Source: Silvibacterium dinghuense
Lineage (GTDB): Bacteria > Acidobacteriota > Terriglobia > Terriglobales > Acidobacteriaceae
Reading direction: 5' to 3'
NCBI RefSeq assembly: GCF_004123295.1
Contig: NZ_SDMK01000001.1
Location: 1,922,001 to 1,986,000 of the forward strand
Length of the DNA: 64,000 bases
A program made the translations under genes and the position numbers. Below the pieces are notes generated by a model. That model saw only the letters and a list, made by a program, of their open reading frames with translations. It searched no databases and had not been told where the DNA came from. This document shows, piece after piece, positions 37,236 to 46,865 of the stretch. Within the stretch, counting starts at the first letter, position 1; every line of letters begins with the position of its first letter.

Positions 37236-38150
37236 ATGGCTCGACTGGTCTTGCGTGCTGCTGCCTTTTTCTGCCTCCTGACTCCACTTCTCGCCTCAGC
37301 ACAGGTGCCGGCGGCGTTGACTGCCGATCCTGCGGCGGATGCCAAGCATCCCGCAACAATGATCTCGCTGGCCGACCTGCCCAGCCATGGAGAAAAGCTG
37401 CTGGGCGTCTTTTACCTTGCAGCGGGTGAGGGACCACATCCGACCGTCATCCTGATGCATGGCTTTCCAGGCTTCGAGCAGAACCTCGATCTGGCGCAGG
37501 CGATCCGGCGGGCAGGATGGAATGTATTGGCGGTGCACTATCGCGGGTCATGGGGCGTGAAGGGAACTTTCTCCTTCAAGAATGCGATCGAAGACGCAGA
37601 CGCTGAGGTCGCCTTTGTGCGCGATCCGGCCAATGCGAAAAAGTATCGCGTGGACACTGCGAAGATTGTGCTGCTGGGGCACAGCATGGGCGGCTTCATG
37701 GTGGCCTCAGCAGCAGCACACGATACGAAAGTAGCCGGGATGGGCATGATCTCGGCGTGGAATATCGGTGCGAGCTTTCCTCCGGCGAGCGAAAACTCTT
37801 CCCAGCGGGCTGCGGACGAGGCGGCAAAGAAGGAGCTGATCGACCAGTTCACAGACGACAACGACGGCGCGCCACTGGCCGGCTGCACGGTCGAAGGACT
37901 GGTCGAAGAGGCCTACGAACATCGCGCGGAGTGGAACTTCAATGATTACGCACCACAACTGGCCTCCCGGCCGGTGCTGGTCGTGACGTCGGACGACGGA
38001 CTGGCGCCAATGGACGGCACCTTTGCCACTGCCCTGAAAAAAGCCGGCAATGAGCGGGTCACCGAGGCACATTTTCCGACAGACCATTCCTATTCCGATC
38101 AGCGGCTGGCGCTGACGACGGTCGTACTGAACTGGCTGGCCACGATCTAA
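37236..38150 (+). CDS. Secreted alpha/beta hydrolase (dienelactone-hydrolase/BAAT-like)
   Basis: This 304-residue protein has a signal peptide ending near LASAQV. The alpha/beta hydrolase core shows the oxyanion loop LMHGFPGFEQN and nucleophile elbow GHSMGG (in VLLGHSMGGFMV). The acid is in TSDDGLAP and the catalytic His in FPTDHSYSD. An insertion between the nucleophile and acid (about 175-240) could be a lid. The substrate is unknown; it is probably a periplasmic ester or peptide hydrolase. The gene stands alone between repeat elements. Confidence 0.85.
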   Translation: MARLVLRAAAFFCLLTPLLASAQVPAALTADPAADAKHPATMISLADLPSHGEKLLGVFYLAAGEGPHPTVILMHGFPGFEQNLDLAQAIRRAGWNVLAVHYRGSWGVKGTFSFKNAIEDADAEVAFVRDPANAKKYRVDTAKIVLLGHSMGGFMVASAAAHDTKVAGMGMISAWNIGASFPPASENSSQRAADEAAKKELIDQFTDDNDGAPLAGCTVEGLVEEAYEHRAEWNFNDYAPQLASRPVLVVTSDDGLAPMDGTFATALKKAGNERVTEAHFPTDHSYSDQRLALTTVVLNWLATI

Positions 38151-38213
38151 TAGTTGCTGCGGGACTGGCCGTCCAGGCCTTTCGCCTTCGGCCTCCGCTC
38201 CCTTTGGTCGCGA
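38151..38213 (+). repeat. Family B repeat after the hydrolase stop codon
   Basis: It starts TAGTTGCTGCGGGACTGGCC directly after the TAA (38148-38150) and ends CTTTGGTCGCGATG. Confidence 0.85.
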
Positions 38214-38235
38214 TGAGAGTTCTGCCGGCTGGGCG

Positions 38236-39393
38236 CTATCGGTTTTTGGGGTTCGATTCGAGGGCGAGGAGCTTCTGCTTGCGTTCGACACCCCAGCGAT
38301 AGCCGGTGAGCTTGCCGTCTGAGCCGATGACGCGGTGGCAAGGGATGACGACAGCGACCGGGTTCGAGGCGCAGGCGCGGGCTACGGCACGGGCGGCAGT
38401 GGGCTGACCGAGATCGCGGGCAAGCTGGGCGTAGGTGCGGGTTTCGCCGCGAGGGATGCGGCGGAGAGCTGTCCAGACACGCATCTGGAAGGCCGTGGCG
38501 CGGAGATCGAGCGGCAGGTCAAGGGCAACGGGGTGCTCGGTGAGGTGGGTAAGCACCTGGGCGAGCATCGGCGCGAGATCGGGCTGGGTGGCGATCTCTG
38601 CGGCAGAGGACTGGGTGTGCAGGCGGACGAGGAGCTCATCGTCCGTGGTGCCGAGGATCACGGCACAGAGACCACGCGAGGTCGCAGCGATCAGCAGGCG
38701 ACCGAGAGGCGAATCGCCTATGGCATAGCCGATCTGCTGGCCCTGGCCGCGGCGGCGATAGTCGGCGGGCCTCATGCCGAGGGCGGCATTTTCATACATG
38801 CGGGAAGGGCCGGAGTATCCAGCATCATAGATGGCGTCGGTGATGCGAGAGACAGGGTTATTGAGCTGGTGGCGCAGGGCGGCAGTACGGCTTTGAGCCT
38901 GGAACTGCGCAGGGCTAAGGCCCAGGACACGGCGAAAGAGCCGCTGCGTTGCGAGTGGTGAAAGACCGACGAGAGCAGCCAGCTCGGCGAGCGGTACCGG
39001 ACGGTCGAGATGGCGGCGCAGATGCGCGCAAAGGGTCTCGACACGCTGGGCGTCCGTGTGGACCCCAGCAGGCGTACAGCGGTAGCAGGGGCGGTATCCG
39101 GCGGCAAAGGCAGAGACGAGATCGGAGAAGAACTCGACATTGGCACGTGCAGGCCGTCGACTGGGGCAGGACGGACGGCAGACGATGCCGGTGGTACGCA
39201 CTGCATAGAAGAGCCGGCCGTCGGCACGGGCATCGCGGGCAGAGACAAGCTGCCAGGCCTGGTCCGGATCGAGTGTGCCGGCCATCGATTCTTCCGGGAT
39301 CAATTCTTCTGGCATGGATGCCTGTGTCGATACCTGGGTCATGTCGGTCTGCGGCATGGGAAGGTTAGGAAAAACGCGGGCGAATGCTGTCAT
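38236..39393 (-). CDS. ada: Ada-type bifunctional DNA alkylation repair protein and regulator
   Basis: This 385-residue protein has the complete Ada layout. The N-terminal zinc-binding methylphosphotriester acceptor domain contains DGRLFYAVRTTGIVCRPSCP and CYRCTP (four Cys ligands, about 70-125). A central AraC-type helix-turn-helix follows (HLDRPVPLAELAALVGLSPLATQRLFRRVLG). The C-terminal O6-methylguanine methyltransferase domain has the acceptor Cys in IPCHRVIG near residue 355. Ada repairs methylated DNA and, once methylated, activates the adaptive response. A strong ribosome-binding site (AGGAGC) precedes the ATG. About 35 N-terminal residues are extra. No alkB or alkA is adjacent. Confidence 0.93.
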   Translation of the reverse strand: MTAFARVFPNLPMPQTDMTQVSTQASMPEELIPEESMAGTLDPDQAWQLVSARDARADGRLFYAVRTTGIVCRPSCPSRRPARANVEFFSDLVSAFAAGYRPCYRCTPAGVHTDAQRVETLCAHLRRHLDRPVPLAELAALVGLSPLATQRLFRRVLGLSPAQFQAQSRTAALRHQLNNPVSRITDAIYDAGYSGPSRMYENAALGMRPADYRRRGQGQQIGYAIGDSPLGRLLIAATSRGLCAVILGTTDDELLVRLHTQSSAAEIATQPDLAPMLAQVLTHLTEHPVALDLPLDLRATAFQMRVWTALRRIPRGETRTYAQLARDLGQPTAARAVARACASNPVAVVIPCHRVIGSDGKLTGYRWGVERKQKLLALESNPKNR

Positions 39394-39620
39394 GGTAGTG
39401 CTCCTGAAATGCCTCGGTCCAATCCTCTGGTCCGGTCACCATTCCATGTTGACAGTGGCCCGATTTCCGCACACTCCGAATCCTGCCGTGGAATTTTTAT
39501 GGAAGTAGCTTGCTGTAAGCTTTTTGTTTTCTGTGGTCAAAGCAAGCGGAGCTGTTCGCGCTTCGGCAACCTTCCGGGACGGGAAGTCCATCCCAATCCA
39601 TGGCAGGAGGTATATGTCGC

Positions 39621-39842
39621 ATGACAGAAACCAGAAAAACCCCGACCGCCGTTCCTAAGACTCGAAGCCCTCTGGAAGAGCACGAGCGCCGGAACGAGGG
39701 CGGACGGGAATTCGGTCACGTGCATCAGCCAACCCAGGCCCAGCAGGCCAGCCGGAACGAAGGACTGGCCGATCCACAGGCAGGTAAACCACCGGGCAAC
39801 CAGCTCAAGAAGGCCCGTGAGGGCGAAACCCGGACGGCGTGA
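39621..39842 (+). CDS. Small hydrophilic hypothetical protein
   Basis: This 73-residue protein is rich in Glu, Arg, Gln and Pro with no hydrophobic segment, probably intrinsically disordered (PLEEHERRNEGGREFGHVHQPTQAQQ). It is preceded by a perfect AGGAGG 10 bases upstream of the ATG and followed by a perfect 13-bp terminator, so it is likely to be a real gene despite its size. Composition recalls small stress-response proteins, but no homology is recognised. Confidence 0.65.
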   Translation: MTETRKTPTAVPKTRSPLEEHERRNEGGREFGHVHQPTQAQQASRNEGLADPQAGKPPGNQLKKAREGETRTA

Positions 39843-39862
39843 GGCCGTCTGGAACGAGAGAT

Positions 39863-39893
39863 CAAAAGGGGCTGCGCCATGCAGCCCCTTTTG
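39863..39893. terminator. Intrinsic terminator of the small protein gene
   Basis: A perfect 13-bp stem (39863-39875 with 39881-39893, CAAAAGGGGCTGC) has a 5-nt loop. The A/T ends of the stem make it potentially bidirectional. Confidence 0.85.
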
Positions 39894-40249
39894 CATGTTG
39901 GACATGGGGTGTATCTGTTATCGGCCTGCGATTCTGCCCCAGGTATGGGGCGATATGGACAGGCAATGAAGCAAGCATGACAAGTAAGCCATCTTCCGGT
40001 AGAGGCGTTGCCTTTCCTTTATGCAAGAGAGGAGCAGATCGCGAAGGCAGAAACTTCTCGCTACGGGCCGGTTTCCATGAACTACGCGTGGCGCGGGCTG
40101 TATCGGGAAAGATGCACGAAGACCAAGAGGAAAACCGGGAGCCTGTTGCGGCGCAGCAGAAATGAGTCAAGCAGCCAGAAGATAGTATGGCCAGACACAA
40201 ACGATTCTGCATCGTAGAAAGCGGTAAGCACGATATGGAGAAAACCCAC
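39894..40249. other. 356-bp intergenic region; nothing identified
   Basis: No credible gene, repeat-family member or RNA was recognised. It presumably contains the promoter of the YXWGXW-repeat lipoprotein gene. Confidence 0.4.
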
Positions 40250-41728
40250 ATGAGCAAGACAGAAAAAGATCTGCGGCAGACGGCATCGAGAGCATGCCTG
40301 ATGGGATTGGGGCTGGCGCTGGTATTCGGCGCGGCCGGATGCAAGAGCAACCCTTCCACCGATCAGACAGCCCAGACCACGGCAACGACCCCGGATGCGA
40401 GCCAGGCAACAGCGGATACCAGCGATCCGGCGGCGCAGGCAAACCTCGCTCCGGCAGTGAATACGGCACAGGCGACAAGCAGCAGCCCATCCTATCCGAG
40501 CACCAGTTCTTCGGCATCAAGCACGCAGGAGACGGCGCCTCCACCGCCGGCGGATGAGACCGCCAGCTCCAGCGCGAGCACAGGCTCATACGCCACCGCG
40601 CCGAGTGAGGATGCCTATGACTATGAGGCTCCGCAGACCGATGTGGCCCAGCCGGTAGCCTACGCGCCGGAACCGCCGCCGGCGCTGCCGGTGTACGAAC
40701 AGCCTCCCTGCCCGGGCGATAACTACATGTGGACGCCTGGCTACTGGGGCTACGCCCCGACCGGCTACTACTGGGTGCCAGGCGTCTGGGTGATGGCTCC
40801 GTATCTTGGAGCGCTGTGGACACCGGGGTACTGGGGCTTCTACCAGGGCCGGTATGGATGGCACGGCGGCTACTGGGGTCCGCACATCGGCTTCTATGGC
40901 GGGGTGAACTACGGGCACGGCTATGGCGGCATGGGCTACGAAGGCGGGTACTGGCATAACAATAACTTCCTGTACAACCGCTCGGTGACGCAGGTGAATA
41001 CGACGATCATCCGCAACACCTATGTGCACAACGTGACGATCATCAACAACAACTCGCGCGTGAGCTACAACGGCGGCAATGGCGGCCTGCAGGCGCGGCC
41101 ATCGGCAGCAGAGAACATGGCTTTCCGCGAGCAGCACATGGGGCCTGTAGCGGCACAGACGAACCACGTGCAGCAGGCGGCGGCAAACCGGCAGAACTTC
41201 GCCTCGGTCAACCACGGGCGGCCTGCGATGCTGGCTTCGGCGCAGCCACTGGCGACGAACTACCGCACACCGGCGGCAACCCCCGTGGCAGTGCAACGAC
41301 AGGTAAGCCAGGAGCAGGCACGGCGTGCGGCAGTGGTCAACCGTCCAGCGGAAAACCGCGCAGTCGCACCGGCAGCTCGGACGAATGAAGCCGCGCGGCC
41401 AGCCCAGCAACAGTTGCAGCAACGCGAACAGCAGCAGGCTCAGCAGCGTGAACAACAGCAACAACGCCAACAGCAGCAGACTCAACAGCGCGAGCAGCAA
41501 CAGCAACGTCAGCAGCAGCAGGCTCAGCAGCGTGAACAGCAGCAACAACGCCAAGAGCAACAGACCCAGCAGCGTGAGCAGCAGCAACGCCAACAGCAGC
41601 AGGCTCAGCAACGCGAGCAGCAACAGCAGCATCAAGCCCAACAGCGTGAACAGCAGCAGCGCGAGCAACAGCAACGCCAGCGGCCAGAGGAACATCCGCA
41701 GGCGGATGACCACCGTCCGAACCGCTAA
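40250..41728 (+). CDS. YXWGXW-repeat lipoprotein with long Gln-rich tail
   Basis: This protein of about 492 residues has a lipoprotein signal (lipobox GAAGC), a Ser/Thr/Ala-rich linker (about 30-145), then aromatic WTPGYWGY/YYWVPGVW repeats (about 155-240) of the YXWGXW type. An Asn-rich stretch follows. The C-terminal 100 residues or so are almost only Gln, Arg, Glu and Ala. The tail has an irregular 14-residue period (QQREQQQQRQQQQA/T). It is surface-exposed or periplasmic; the function of such proteins is not established. The Gln tail is encoded by CAG/CAA-rich near-repeats at 41402-41690, which could change length by recombination. The start chosen is the ATG following GGAG; ATG at 40235 is also possible. 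Confidence 0.75.
   Translation: MSKTEKDLRQTASRACLMGLGLALVFGAAGCKSNPSTDQTAQTTATTPDASQATADTSDPAAQANLAPAVNTAQATSSSPSYPSTSSSASSTQETAPPPPADETASSSASTGSYATAPSEDAYDYEAPQTDVAQPVAYAPEPPPALPVYEQPPCPGDNYMWTPGYWGYAPTGYYWVPGVWVMAPYLGALWTPGYWGFYQGRYGWHGGYWGPHIGFYGGVNYGHGYGGMGYEGGYWHNNNFLYNRSVTQVNTTIIRNTYVHNVTIINNNSRVSYNGGNGGLQARPSAAENMAFREQHMGPVAAQTNHVQQAAANRQNFASVNHGRPAMLASAQPLATNYRTPAATPVAVQRQVSQEQARRAAVVNRPAENRAVAPAARTNEAARPAQQQLQQREQQQAQQREQQQQRQQQQTQQREQQQQRQQQQAQQREQQQQRQEQQTQQREQQQRQQQQAQQREQQQQHQAQQREQQQREQQQRQRPEEHPQADDHRPNR
41402..41690 (+). repeat. Degenerate CAG/CAA-rich coding repeat
   Basis: Imperfect units of about 42 bp (variants of CAGCGTGAACAGCAGCAACA) encode the Gln-rich tail of the upstream-anchored lipoprotein. 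Confidence 0.8.
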
Positions 41729-41751
41729 ATGCACTTGAGCAGCAAGGAAAT

Positions 41752-41778
41752 GGAGAGCCCCCGGGCTCTCCATTTTTT
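41752..41778 (+). terminator. Intrinsic terminator after the YXWGXW gene
   Basis: A 9-bp stem GGAGAGCCC / GGGCTCTCC (41752-41760 with 41763-41771) is followed by ATTTTTTG. Confidence 0.9.
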
Positions 41779-42167
41779 GTTTGCAGCATGGCTACCCGGC
41801 GAGAAGCAAAGTCAGGGTGTATCGACGTATAGCCGTATTGGCATAACAGGGGTTAGTCCAATGTGATCATTCCGATCGAAGCGGAGGAAGCTGCGGTTTG
41901 CACCTGTTATGGCCTTTTCTTGCGGAAAAGGACACGGAAGGATCATGGCCCCGGAACAGCTGCCCGGATCCTGCTTTAGCGCTGGCGTAGGGCTACTGTG
42001 GTGAAAACAATCGAGTTCGCAATTTCGTTTGACAGCGTTTCCATCTTCGTTTTAGCATCCCCGCGATTTTTTTATTACAGCTTGGCCCGCACGGAAATAT
42101 CCGCGAGGCCCACAGCATCATCACGCATTGTCGACCTGGATGTATCCGTTTTCACAGGAGGATATTG
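41779..42167. other. Upstream region of the second TonB receptor
   Basis: No gene is seen. It contains the LacI/cre-like 14-mer at 42030-42043 and AT-rich tracts (for example GATTTTTTTATTAC near 42064) that may belong to the promoter. Confidence 0.5.
42030..42043. promoter_or_regulatory. LacI/cre-like operator candidate
   Basis: TGACAGCGTTTCCA lies 125 bp before the receptor start. It shares 13 of 14 bases with the site at 5100-5113, upstream of the other receptor. Confidence 0.45.
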
Positions 42168-45100
42168 ATGCGAAACAGAGTCCATACTTCGGTTCCATGG
42201 TTGCTGTTCCTTCTATTTTTCCTTGCCGGCGCGGTCATGCCGGCAAAGGCGCAGGATACCAACGCTTCTCTCACCGGATCGGTTACGGACTCCAGCGGCT
42301 CGGCGATTCCGGGGGTGAGCCTGACGCTCACCAACACGAGTACGCACTTCAAAGTTACGATTACCAGCGGCCAGGACGGCCAATATACTTTCGCCAATAT
42401 CTCGCCGGGCATTTACAGCCTGCAGGCCTCGGCGAAGGGCTTCAAGTCGGTGACGCAGACCGGTATCGAACTGGCGGCCACGCAACAGGGGCGCGTGAAT
42501 GTGCAGCTTCCGGTCGGCAATGTGCAGCAGGAAGTGACGGTCACAGCAGAGGCATCGCAGATCAACTTTGTCGATCCGACGATCGGCGGCGGCATCGCTC
42601 CGGAGACACTGCAGGATTTTCCGCTGACAGTTTCCGGCGCGCCGCGGTCCTCGGTTTCGGTTGCGGACATGCTGCCCGGCGTAAGCACGGGCGCCAGCGG
42701 CAACGCCTATAACACCCGCATCAATGGCGGCCTGGTCAGCGGCGACGAGGCCGTGGTCGACGGCGCCACCGCGATGGAAGGCTACATGAACCAGAGCGGC
42801 ATGGTCAGCCTCGAAACCGACTTTGGCATGTCGCCGGATATTACGAGCGAAGTGCACGTGCTGACGGCCAACTACGACGCACAGTATGGGAATACAACCT
42901 CGGGACAGCTGATCATCTCCACGCGCTCGGGCGGGGACAAGTTCCACGGCGCGGCGTATGAGTATCTGCGCAACGATGCCTTGAATGCGCGGCAGTGGGG
43001 CCTGCCTATCAGCTCAGCCAAGCCGGAGGATAAAGAGAACGATTTCGGCGCGAACATTGGCGGACCGATTCTGATTCCGAAGCTGCATGGCGCATCTTCG
43101 CTGGTGAAAGGCTATTTCTACTTCAACTACGAAGGCTTCAAAGAAGCAGGCGGCGCGAACTCTTCGACCCTGTCGATTCCTTCTCTCGCCGACCGCTCGG
43201 GCAACTTCAGCGGCGCAGGCAGCCAGCTTTATTATCCCGATGACGCGACGAAGTATGGCGCGGACGCGGGACAGCCGATCGCATACGGCGGCGTCACCAA
43301 CCAGATCAACCCGGCGTATGAGGATCCGGTGGCAGCAGCGTGGATGGCGGCTCTGCCTACGCCGACGAACAGCGGGGAGTTGAACAACTACTTCATTCCG
43401 AAAGCCGGCCAGGGCTCGCTTACCGCGAGCGAGAATGTCTACTTCGGTCGTGTCGATATGAACGTCGGACCGAACGATCATTTTTACTGGACCACGTGGT
43501 GGCAGCGTACCGGCACGAACACGCAGACCAATCTGCCGGTAGCCGTCTCTACGGCTTCGCCTGCCGATCCTGAGAATGCGAACATCCAGCGCTTCAACTG
43601 GGAGCACAACTTCTCGGGCAACATGACCAACCATGCGACGCTCGGCTATCTGAACCGCAACGAGTCGTACTATGCGTTGAACGGTCATGCGGATCTGCCT
43701 ACCGTTCCCGGAGTCGCCAATACCGCGTATCTGCCGGAGATGAGCTTTGGCGGCGGGTATACGCAGCTGGGCAACTCGGATCTCCCCGACCCGGGACAAG
43801 CCAAGACGACACGCGGCACCTGGGCCTTCAACGATGTGTTCACGCGCATCATGGGAAGCCACACGCTGAACGCGGGCTTCGAATGGAGGCTGGCCGGCAC
43901 GTCGATCCACCTGGGCACCAACCAGGGCGGCACCTTTACCTTCGATCCCGACGCGACAGGCAACCAGGGCTGCTCCTCTACTGCTTCCTGCCCCGGCGAT
44001 GCCGCGGCTTCGTTCTACCTGGGCGCGGCTTCCGCGGCCAGCGTCAACTATTACAACGTGCTGGCGGAGTATCCCCGCCAGGATGCCTGGGCCATCCACG
44101 TGGGCGACAGCTGGCGCATTATCCCCAAGCTGACGCTCGATTACAGTCTGCGTTGGGACTACATTCAGCCCTTCCGCGAGAAATACAACCATCTATCTTT
44201 CATCGATCCCTCCGGCGCGAATCCGGGCGCCGTTACCTCCAGCGGTTCGGAGCTCGCCGGGCGCCTGGCCTTTGCGGGGGATAAGTACGGCGATGCCAGT
44301 TACGGCAAGCAGTATCCGGAAATCCCCTTCAAGAAGGGCTTTGCCCCACGCCTTGGCTTCGCCTACTCGCTGGACGATAAGACGGTGATTCGTGCCGGTT
44401 ACGGTATCTATTTCGGCCAGGCCTTCTACCCCAACTGGGGCGGCGGCATGGGTCTGGATGGATTCAACAAGAATGTGACGCTGAATGAATCGTCGGTCGG
44501 CAACCTGAAGACCCCGGCGCTTTATCTGACCAGCGGCGTGAGCGCTTCGCAGGTGGGGGAGACGGAGAACATCTCCTCGAGCTTCGACAACGGGCAGACG
44601 CCTTCACTCTACCGGCCTCTCGACGGCAACCATCGCCCTTACTCCTCGCAGTGGAACCTGACGGTGGAGCGCCAGCTGCCGAAGAACTTCAGCACGCGTA
44701 TCTCGTATGTGGGAACACAGGGCACGCATCTGCCTTCGCTGCTGAATCCGCTCAATATTCTCAACCCGTACAACACGACGATCAGCTCCATGGGATCGGA
44801 CCTGGCGACCAGCTATAACTCTACCGATGGCCCGGCTGTCTTCGCTGCTCATGGCGTCAGCGTTCCTTACGAGAACTGGCAGACGCAGATGACGAGCTGC
44901 ACACCGACGCTGGCGCAGGCTCTTCTGCCCTTCCCGCAGTATTGCGGCACGCTGCAGGGACTGAACGAAGGCCATGCGACCTCTTCCTATCATTCGCTGC
45001 AGGTCGAGGTCGATCACCAGGCAAAGAACGGGTTGTTCGTACTCGGCTCCTTCACCTACTCCAAGCTGATGACGAACGCGACCGACTCGACGCAGTCGGC

Positions 45101-45791
45101 CAGCGCGAGCGGCCTGGGCAATAACGGCGATTTCTCCCCCTACAACCCGAACACGCGCGATTACTCGCTGGCGCCAGACAATGTGCCGATCACTGCGCAG
45201 ATTTCGCTGGTCTACGATCTGCCGTTCGGCAAGAACAAGCGGTTCCTCAGCTCCGGCGGCCCGTTGAATGTGCTTGTCGGCGGATGGCAGGTCAGTCCGC
45301 TTTATCACTACGAGTACGGGACACCGCTGTGGTTCTCCTCTTCGTCCTGCACCACGAGCAGCCTTGTTCCGGAGTTCCGGCAATCCTGCATCCCAGGTCA
45401 TCTGCCCGGCGTGAAGCCCTATGTCCACGGGCGCAACGGCTATAACCCGCATACGGACGGCAACTACCTGAATGCTGCGGCCTTCGAATCGAACTTTACC
45501 CAGTTCGGCTACACAGGCTTCGGCAGCGCGGTATCGAACATCTACGGCTCAGCCTTCCAGGATACGGACGTGGCCTTCACCAAGAACACGAGGATCACCG
45601 AACGGATGAACTTCAAATTCATGGCGAACTTCTTCAACGCATTCAACAACCACTACTTTATTTCGACGGGGAATGGTCCTTCGCTTCCGTTTGTGACGGA
45701 TGTAGCCGCAACCGGCAACTCCTTCGGCACGTGGAACGGCACGGTCAGCAATCCTCGTACGATTCAATTCGCAGGACGCATCGAGTTCTAA
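42168..45791 (+). CDS. TonB-dependent receptor, Oar-like, with N-terminal carboxypeptidase-regulatory-like domain
   Basis: This 1207-residue outer-membrane protein has a signal peptide (ending near MPAKAQ). A carboxypeptidase-regulatory-like domain covers about 28-115 (ASLTGSVTDSSGSAIPGVSLTLTN). The plug (SGAPRSSVSVADMLPGVSTGA, NYDAQYGNTTSGQLIISTRSGGDKFHG) is followed by a large beta-barrel ending in F (IQFAGRIEF). It starts at ATG 42168 with AGGAGG five bases upstream; the preceding TTG is not needed. Neighbours downstream are two TPR proteins and a GH27 alpha-galactosidase, so a galactoside-containing oligosaccharide is a reasonable guess for the ligand. A cre-like site upstream supports carbohydrate control. 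Confidence 0.92.
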   Translation: MRNRVHTSVPWLLFLLFFLAGAVMPAKAQDTNASLTGSVTDSSGSAIPGVSLTLTNTSTHFKVTITSGQDGQYTFANISPGIYSLQASAKGFKSVTQTGIELAATQQGRVNVQLPVGNVQQEVTVTAEASQINFVDPTIGGGIAPETLQDFPLTVSGAPRSSVSVADMLPGVSTGASGNAYNTRINGGLVSGDEAVVDGATAMEGYMNQSGMVSLETDFGMSPDITSEVHVLTANYDAQYGNTTSGQLIISTRSGGDKFHGAAYEYLRNDALNARQWGLPISSAKPEDKENDFGANIGGPILIPKLHGASSLVKGYFYFNYEGFKEAGGANSSTLSIPSLADRSGNFSGAGSQLYYPDDATKYGADAGQPIAYGGVTNQINPAYEDPVAAAWMAALPTPTNSGELNNYFIPKAGQGSLTASENVYFGRVDMNVGPNDHFYWTTWWQRTGTNTQTNLPVAVSTASPADPENANIQRFNWEHNFSGNMTNHATLGYLNRNESYYALNGHADLPTVPGVANTAYLPEMSFGGGYTQLGNSDLPDPGQAKTTRGTWAFNDVFTRIMGSHTLNAGFEWRLAGTSIHLGTNQGGTFTFDPDATGNQGCSSTASCPGDAAASFYLGAASAASVNYYNVLAEYPRQDAWAIHVGDSWRIIPKLTLDYSLRWDYIQPFREKYNHLSFIDPSGANPGAVTSSGSELAGRLAFAGDKYGDASYGKQYPEIPFKKGFAPRLGFAYSLDDKTVIRAGYGIYFGQAFYPNWGGGMGLDGFNKNVTLNESSVGNLKTPALYLTSGVSASQVGETENISSSFDNGQTPSLYRPLDGNHRPYSSQWNLTVERQLPKNFSTRISYVGTQGTHLPSLLNPLNILNPYNTTISSMGSDLATSYNSTDGPAVFAAHGVSVPYENWQTQMTSCTPTLAQALLPFPQYCGTLQGLNEGHATSSYHSLQVEVDHQAKNGLFVLGSFTYSKLMTNATDSTQSASASGLGNNGDFSPYNPNTRDYSLAPDNVPITAQISLVYDLPFGKNKRFLSSGGPLNVLVGGWQVSPLYHYEYGTPLWFSSSSCTTSSLVPEFRQSCIPGHLPGVKPYVHGRNGYNPHTDGNYLNAAAFESNFTQFGYTGFGSAVSNIYGSAFQDTDVAFTKNTRITERMNFKFMANFFNAFNNHYFISTGNGPSLPFVTDVAATGNSFGTWNGTVSNPRTIQFAGRIEF

Positions 45792-45811
45792 CCATCGATG
45801 CATTGTGAACA

Positions 45812-45852
45812 GAAGGCCGCCCGCGCTCAAGCCCAAGGCGGCCTTCTCTTTT
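45812..45852. terminator. Intrinsic terminator between convergent receptor and TPR genes
   Basis: A 10-bp stem GAAGGCCGCC / GGCGGCCTTC (45812-45821 with 45837-45846) is followed by TCTTTT on the plus strand. Confidence 0.8.
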
Positions 45853-45872
45853 GCAACACAGGAAGCATTCGC

Positions 45873-46865
45873 TCAGGGAGCGGCAGGAGTACGGCTGGGA
45901 GTATTGTGCAGTTGCGTGTAAATCCGGACTTCGCGCCGGGAGAGATCGTCCTGTCCCAGCCTGTGGTAGAGGCGCGCCAGCGCGAAGTGCGGTTCTGCAT
46001 AGTGAGCATCGAGCAGGGCAGCCTGCTTGTATTCGTCGACGGCGGCCTGCGGCTTGCCCATGCCGTCGAGAACGTTGCCGAGCTGAAAGTGCGTGGGGGC
46101 CAGCTTCGCATCGAGACGGATCGCTTCACGCAGATGCTTTTCAGCTCCCGTGAAATCGCCCTCTGCCTGCAGCATGGCGGCGAGGTTGATATGAGGCCAG
46201 GGGGAAGGATGCTTCGCATGACTGTCCAGCGAGATTGCCGTCTCGAAGTTCCGCACGGCGGCGGCATCCTGGTTGAGATAAGAGAAGCAGAGCCCGAGGT
46301 TGTCGTAGGCTCGCGCCATGCCGGGATCGAGCTGGATCGCATGCTGAAAATGTTCGATCGCAGAAGCATAGGCCTGCCTGTCGTAATCGATACGGCCAAG
46401 CCAGTAGGGATAGAGCGCATTCTTCGGATCGACGGCAACGAGCTGCTGCAGCTGCCGCGAGGCCCAGTCCCGCTGTCCCATGCCGACATAGGCCATGGCA
46501 AGCGAGAACTGCAAGGGCTGCGGCAACGGCTTGATCGCCTCGGCCTTCTTCCATGCAATGGCGGCGTTGCGATCGTCGTGGTCCAGAAAATAAACGCCGG
46601 CGATGGTGAGCAGAAGGCTGTATCGATACGAGGGCTGTTGCGCCGACTGAATCTCCGGCAGCAGAAGGCTCTCCGCGCCGCGATAGTCCTGCGCATCGAG
46701 CGCGCGCTGCAACGCTTGCGCCTTATCCGGAGAGAGCCCGGAAGTACCGATTCCGGCGATGCCCGGCTGCGCTTCTTCTTCCACGGCCTGAGCCAGGCCA
46801 CGATAACCCGGACACAGCGCGGCGAGCGCGATCAGAAGAGCCGCAGTGTGACGCCACTCCGCCAT
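45873..46865 (-). CDS. Exported TPR-repeat protein
   Basis: This 330-residue protein has an N-terminal signal sequence (ending near GLAQA) and at least six tetratricopeptide repeats, for example ALYPYWLGRIDYDRQAYASAIEHFQHAIQLDP, ARAYDNLGLCFSYLNQDAAAVRNFETAISLD and APTHFQLGNVLDGMGKPQAAVDEYKQAALLD. It is a protein-interaction scaffold, probably periplasmic. It is divergent from a second, larger TPR gene, with only 93 bp between start codons, so a shared control region is likely. No enzymatic motif is present. Confidence 0.85.
   Translation of the reverse strand: MAEWRHTAALLIALAALCPGYRGLAQAVEEEAQPGIAGIGTSGLSPDKAQALQRALDAQDYRGAESLLLPEIQSAQQPSYRYSLLLTIAGVYFLDHDDRNAAIAWKKAEAIKPLPQPLQFSLAMAYVGMGQRDWASRQLQQLVAVDPKNALYPYWLGRIDYDRQAYASAIEHFQHAIQLDPGMARAYDNLGLCFSYLNQDAAAVRNFETAISLDSHAKHPSPWPHINLAAMLQAEGDFTGAEKHLREAIRLDAKLAPTHFQLGNVLDGMGKPQAAVDEYKQAALLDAHYAEPHFALARLYHRLGQDDLSRREVRIYTQLHNTPSRTPAAP

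Noticed and set aside
39839-40165. 108-codon plus-strand frame after the small hydrophilic protein
   Set aside because: It begins inside the preceding gene's end, crosses a strong terminator and has no coherent protein features.
41402-41690. Possible CRISPR-like repeat array
   Set aside because: The units are imperfect and contiguous without unique spacers, and they encode the Gln-rich tail in frame. No CRISPR array or cas gene was seen in the window.
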